Positions 5,182 through 5,719 of a DNA stretch of 5,719 bases are shown piece by piece. Both the position numbers and the translations under genes were made by a program. The notes beneath the pieces are model-generated. The model ran no database searches. It saw nothing but the letters and a program-made list of their open reading frames with translations, and was not told where the DNA came from. Source of the DNA: Promethearchaeota archaeon (GTDB lineage Archaea > Asgardarchaeota > Lokiarchaeia > Sigyniarchaeales > SOKP01); the NCBI GenBank assembly GCA_004524385.1, contig SDNM01000117.1, forward strand, positions 1 through 5,719, read 5' to 3'. The stretch's first letter is position 1; every line of letters begins with the position of its first letter.

Positions 5182-5719
5182 TTGGATGATTTAGAAAAAT
5201 ATAAGAAAATTGGAAAAGAATTGATGGATAAATTAAAACTTCTAACTTATCCCGTTGCTGTAAGGTTAGTACCTCCAGATGAAGAAGTTTCTACGAACGC
5301 ACTTCGACCTCATAAGGCTTTTGGTTCAGAAGTCCCAGCTTGTTTAACTTATACTTGGTGTAGACGATCTGGATTGTCCTTTTTCTTAACAGGGGAAGAT
5401 ATTGCATGTAAACCTGCCTCTATACACTATTTTGGTTTAGAAGAAACTTCTAATCCTGATGATGTTTTTAAAGCATGGGAAAAGAAGGCAGGATACAAAA
5501 GAAATGCAGAGGCAGAGAAAAGATCTCGTGAATTAGATGCTATCTTAAAACCAGGAGAAATTAAAGGGATTATAATTTCCCCTTTAAATCTGACTATTGT
5601 TAAACCGCACTTGACTATGATATTCTGTACGCCATTAATCCTTTCGCATTTGATTTTAGCCTATTGTTATGATGGAGATCACATTACTAGTCATTTTAAT
5701 GGAATGGAATCTTCTTGCA
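5182..5719 (+). CDS. DUF169 family protein (COG2043), partial, TTG start, runs off right edge
   Basis: I translated this frame by hand. It is open from 5176 to the window end, giving 179 codons from TTG. With TTG as start the protein begins MDDLEKYKKIGKEL, followed by 'LTYPVAVRLV'. This fits the normal DUF169 N-terminus, a helix and then a 'yPPVAV'-type strand. The in-frame ATG at 5224 would remove most of that helix, so TTG is preferred. Cys54 and Cys60 lie in 'ACLTYTWCRRSG' and Cys76 in 'DIACKPA', the family's conserved cysteine region. A 'SPL' block at 133-135, a hydrophobic strand near 145-153 and a final Cys179 in 'GMESSC' also fit. DUF169 proteins are usually about 220-260 residues, so roughly a quarter to a third is missing. 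Their biochemical function is, as far as I know, unestablished. The conserved cysteines suggest a metal, Fe-S or thiol role. The gene lies 79 nt after the reductase-like gene, in the same direction, with a possible promoter of its own. Confidence 0.82.
   Translation, partial: MDDLEKYKKIGKELMDKLKLLTYPVAVRLVPPDEEVSTNALRPHKAFGSEVPACLTYTWCRRSGLSFFLTGEDIACKPASIHYFGLEETSNPDDVFKAWEKKAGYKRNAEAEKRSRELDAILKPGEIKGIIISPLNLTIVKPHLTMIFCTPLILSHLILAYCYDGDHITSHFNGMESSC

Noticed and set aside
5224..5719. ATG at 5224 as the DUF169 start
   Set aside because: The TTG at 5182 restores the expected N-terminal helix of the family. The ATG would cut it to a few residues before the conserved YPVAV strand, and no Shine-Dalgarno site favours it.

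Overview
The window is AT-rich (roughly one third G+C by eye) and gene-dense, with every gene on the + strand. It looks like DNA from a strict anaerobe. Three of the five complete genes and the partial sixth gene belong to redox or cysteine-rich families. The gaps carry AT-rich TATA-like boxes and T-rich tracts of the archaeal kind rather than obvious -35/-10 pairs. Shine-Dalgarno sites are variable: a good AGAGGT at two genes and little at the others. I infer an archaeon, plausibly an AT-rich Asgard (Lokiarchaeia-like) or similar sediment lineage. That rests on style and gene families, not on a diagnostic marker, and an AT-rich anaerobic bacterium is not excluded.

Region 1 (44-1916) is a two-gene unit with a 13-nt gap. 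It holds a 119-residue protein with four predicted membrane helices and no recognised family, then a 499-residue sulfatase with an intact CxPxR formylglycine motif and no signal peptide. Region 2 (1917-2253) is a 337-nt gap with no convincing gene. It contains T-rich possible terminators, a TATA-like box, an orphan Shine-Dalgarno-like site and a doubtful 26-codon minus-strand ORF.

Region 3 (2254 to the right edge) is a redox cassette. It encodes (a) a ferredoxin-like protein with a winged-helix-like N-terminus, a cysteine-dense middle and two C-terminal [4Fe-4S] motifs; (b) a short-chain flavodoxin; (c) a 380-residue cytosolic protein of the QueG/reductive-dehalogenase fold class with two Fe-S motifs; and (d) the first 179 codons of a DUF169 protein that starts at TTG and runs off the window. 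The simplest joint reading is an electron relay in which ferredoxin and flavodoxin supply low-potential electrons to the corrinoid/Fe-S reductase-like protein. Its substrate is unknown, and DUF169 may be an accessory partner. This module is the part most worth follow-up: the families are recognisable, but the combined function is not established.

I saw no tRNA, rRNA, CRISPR array, transposase or att site.
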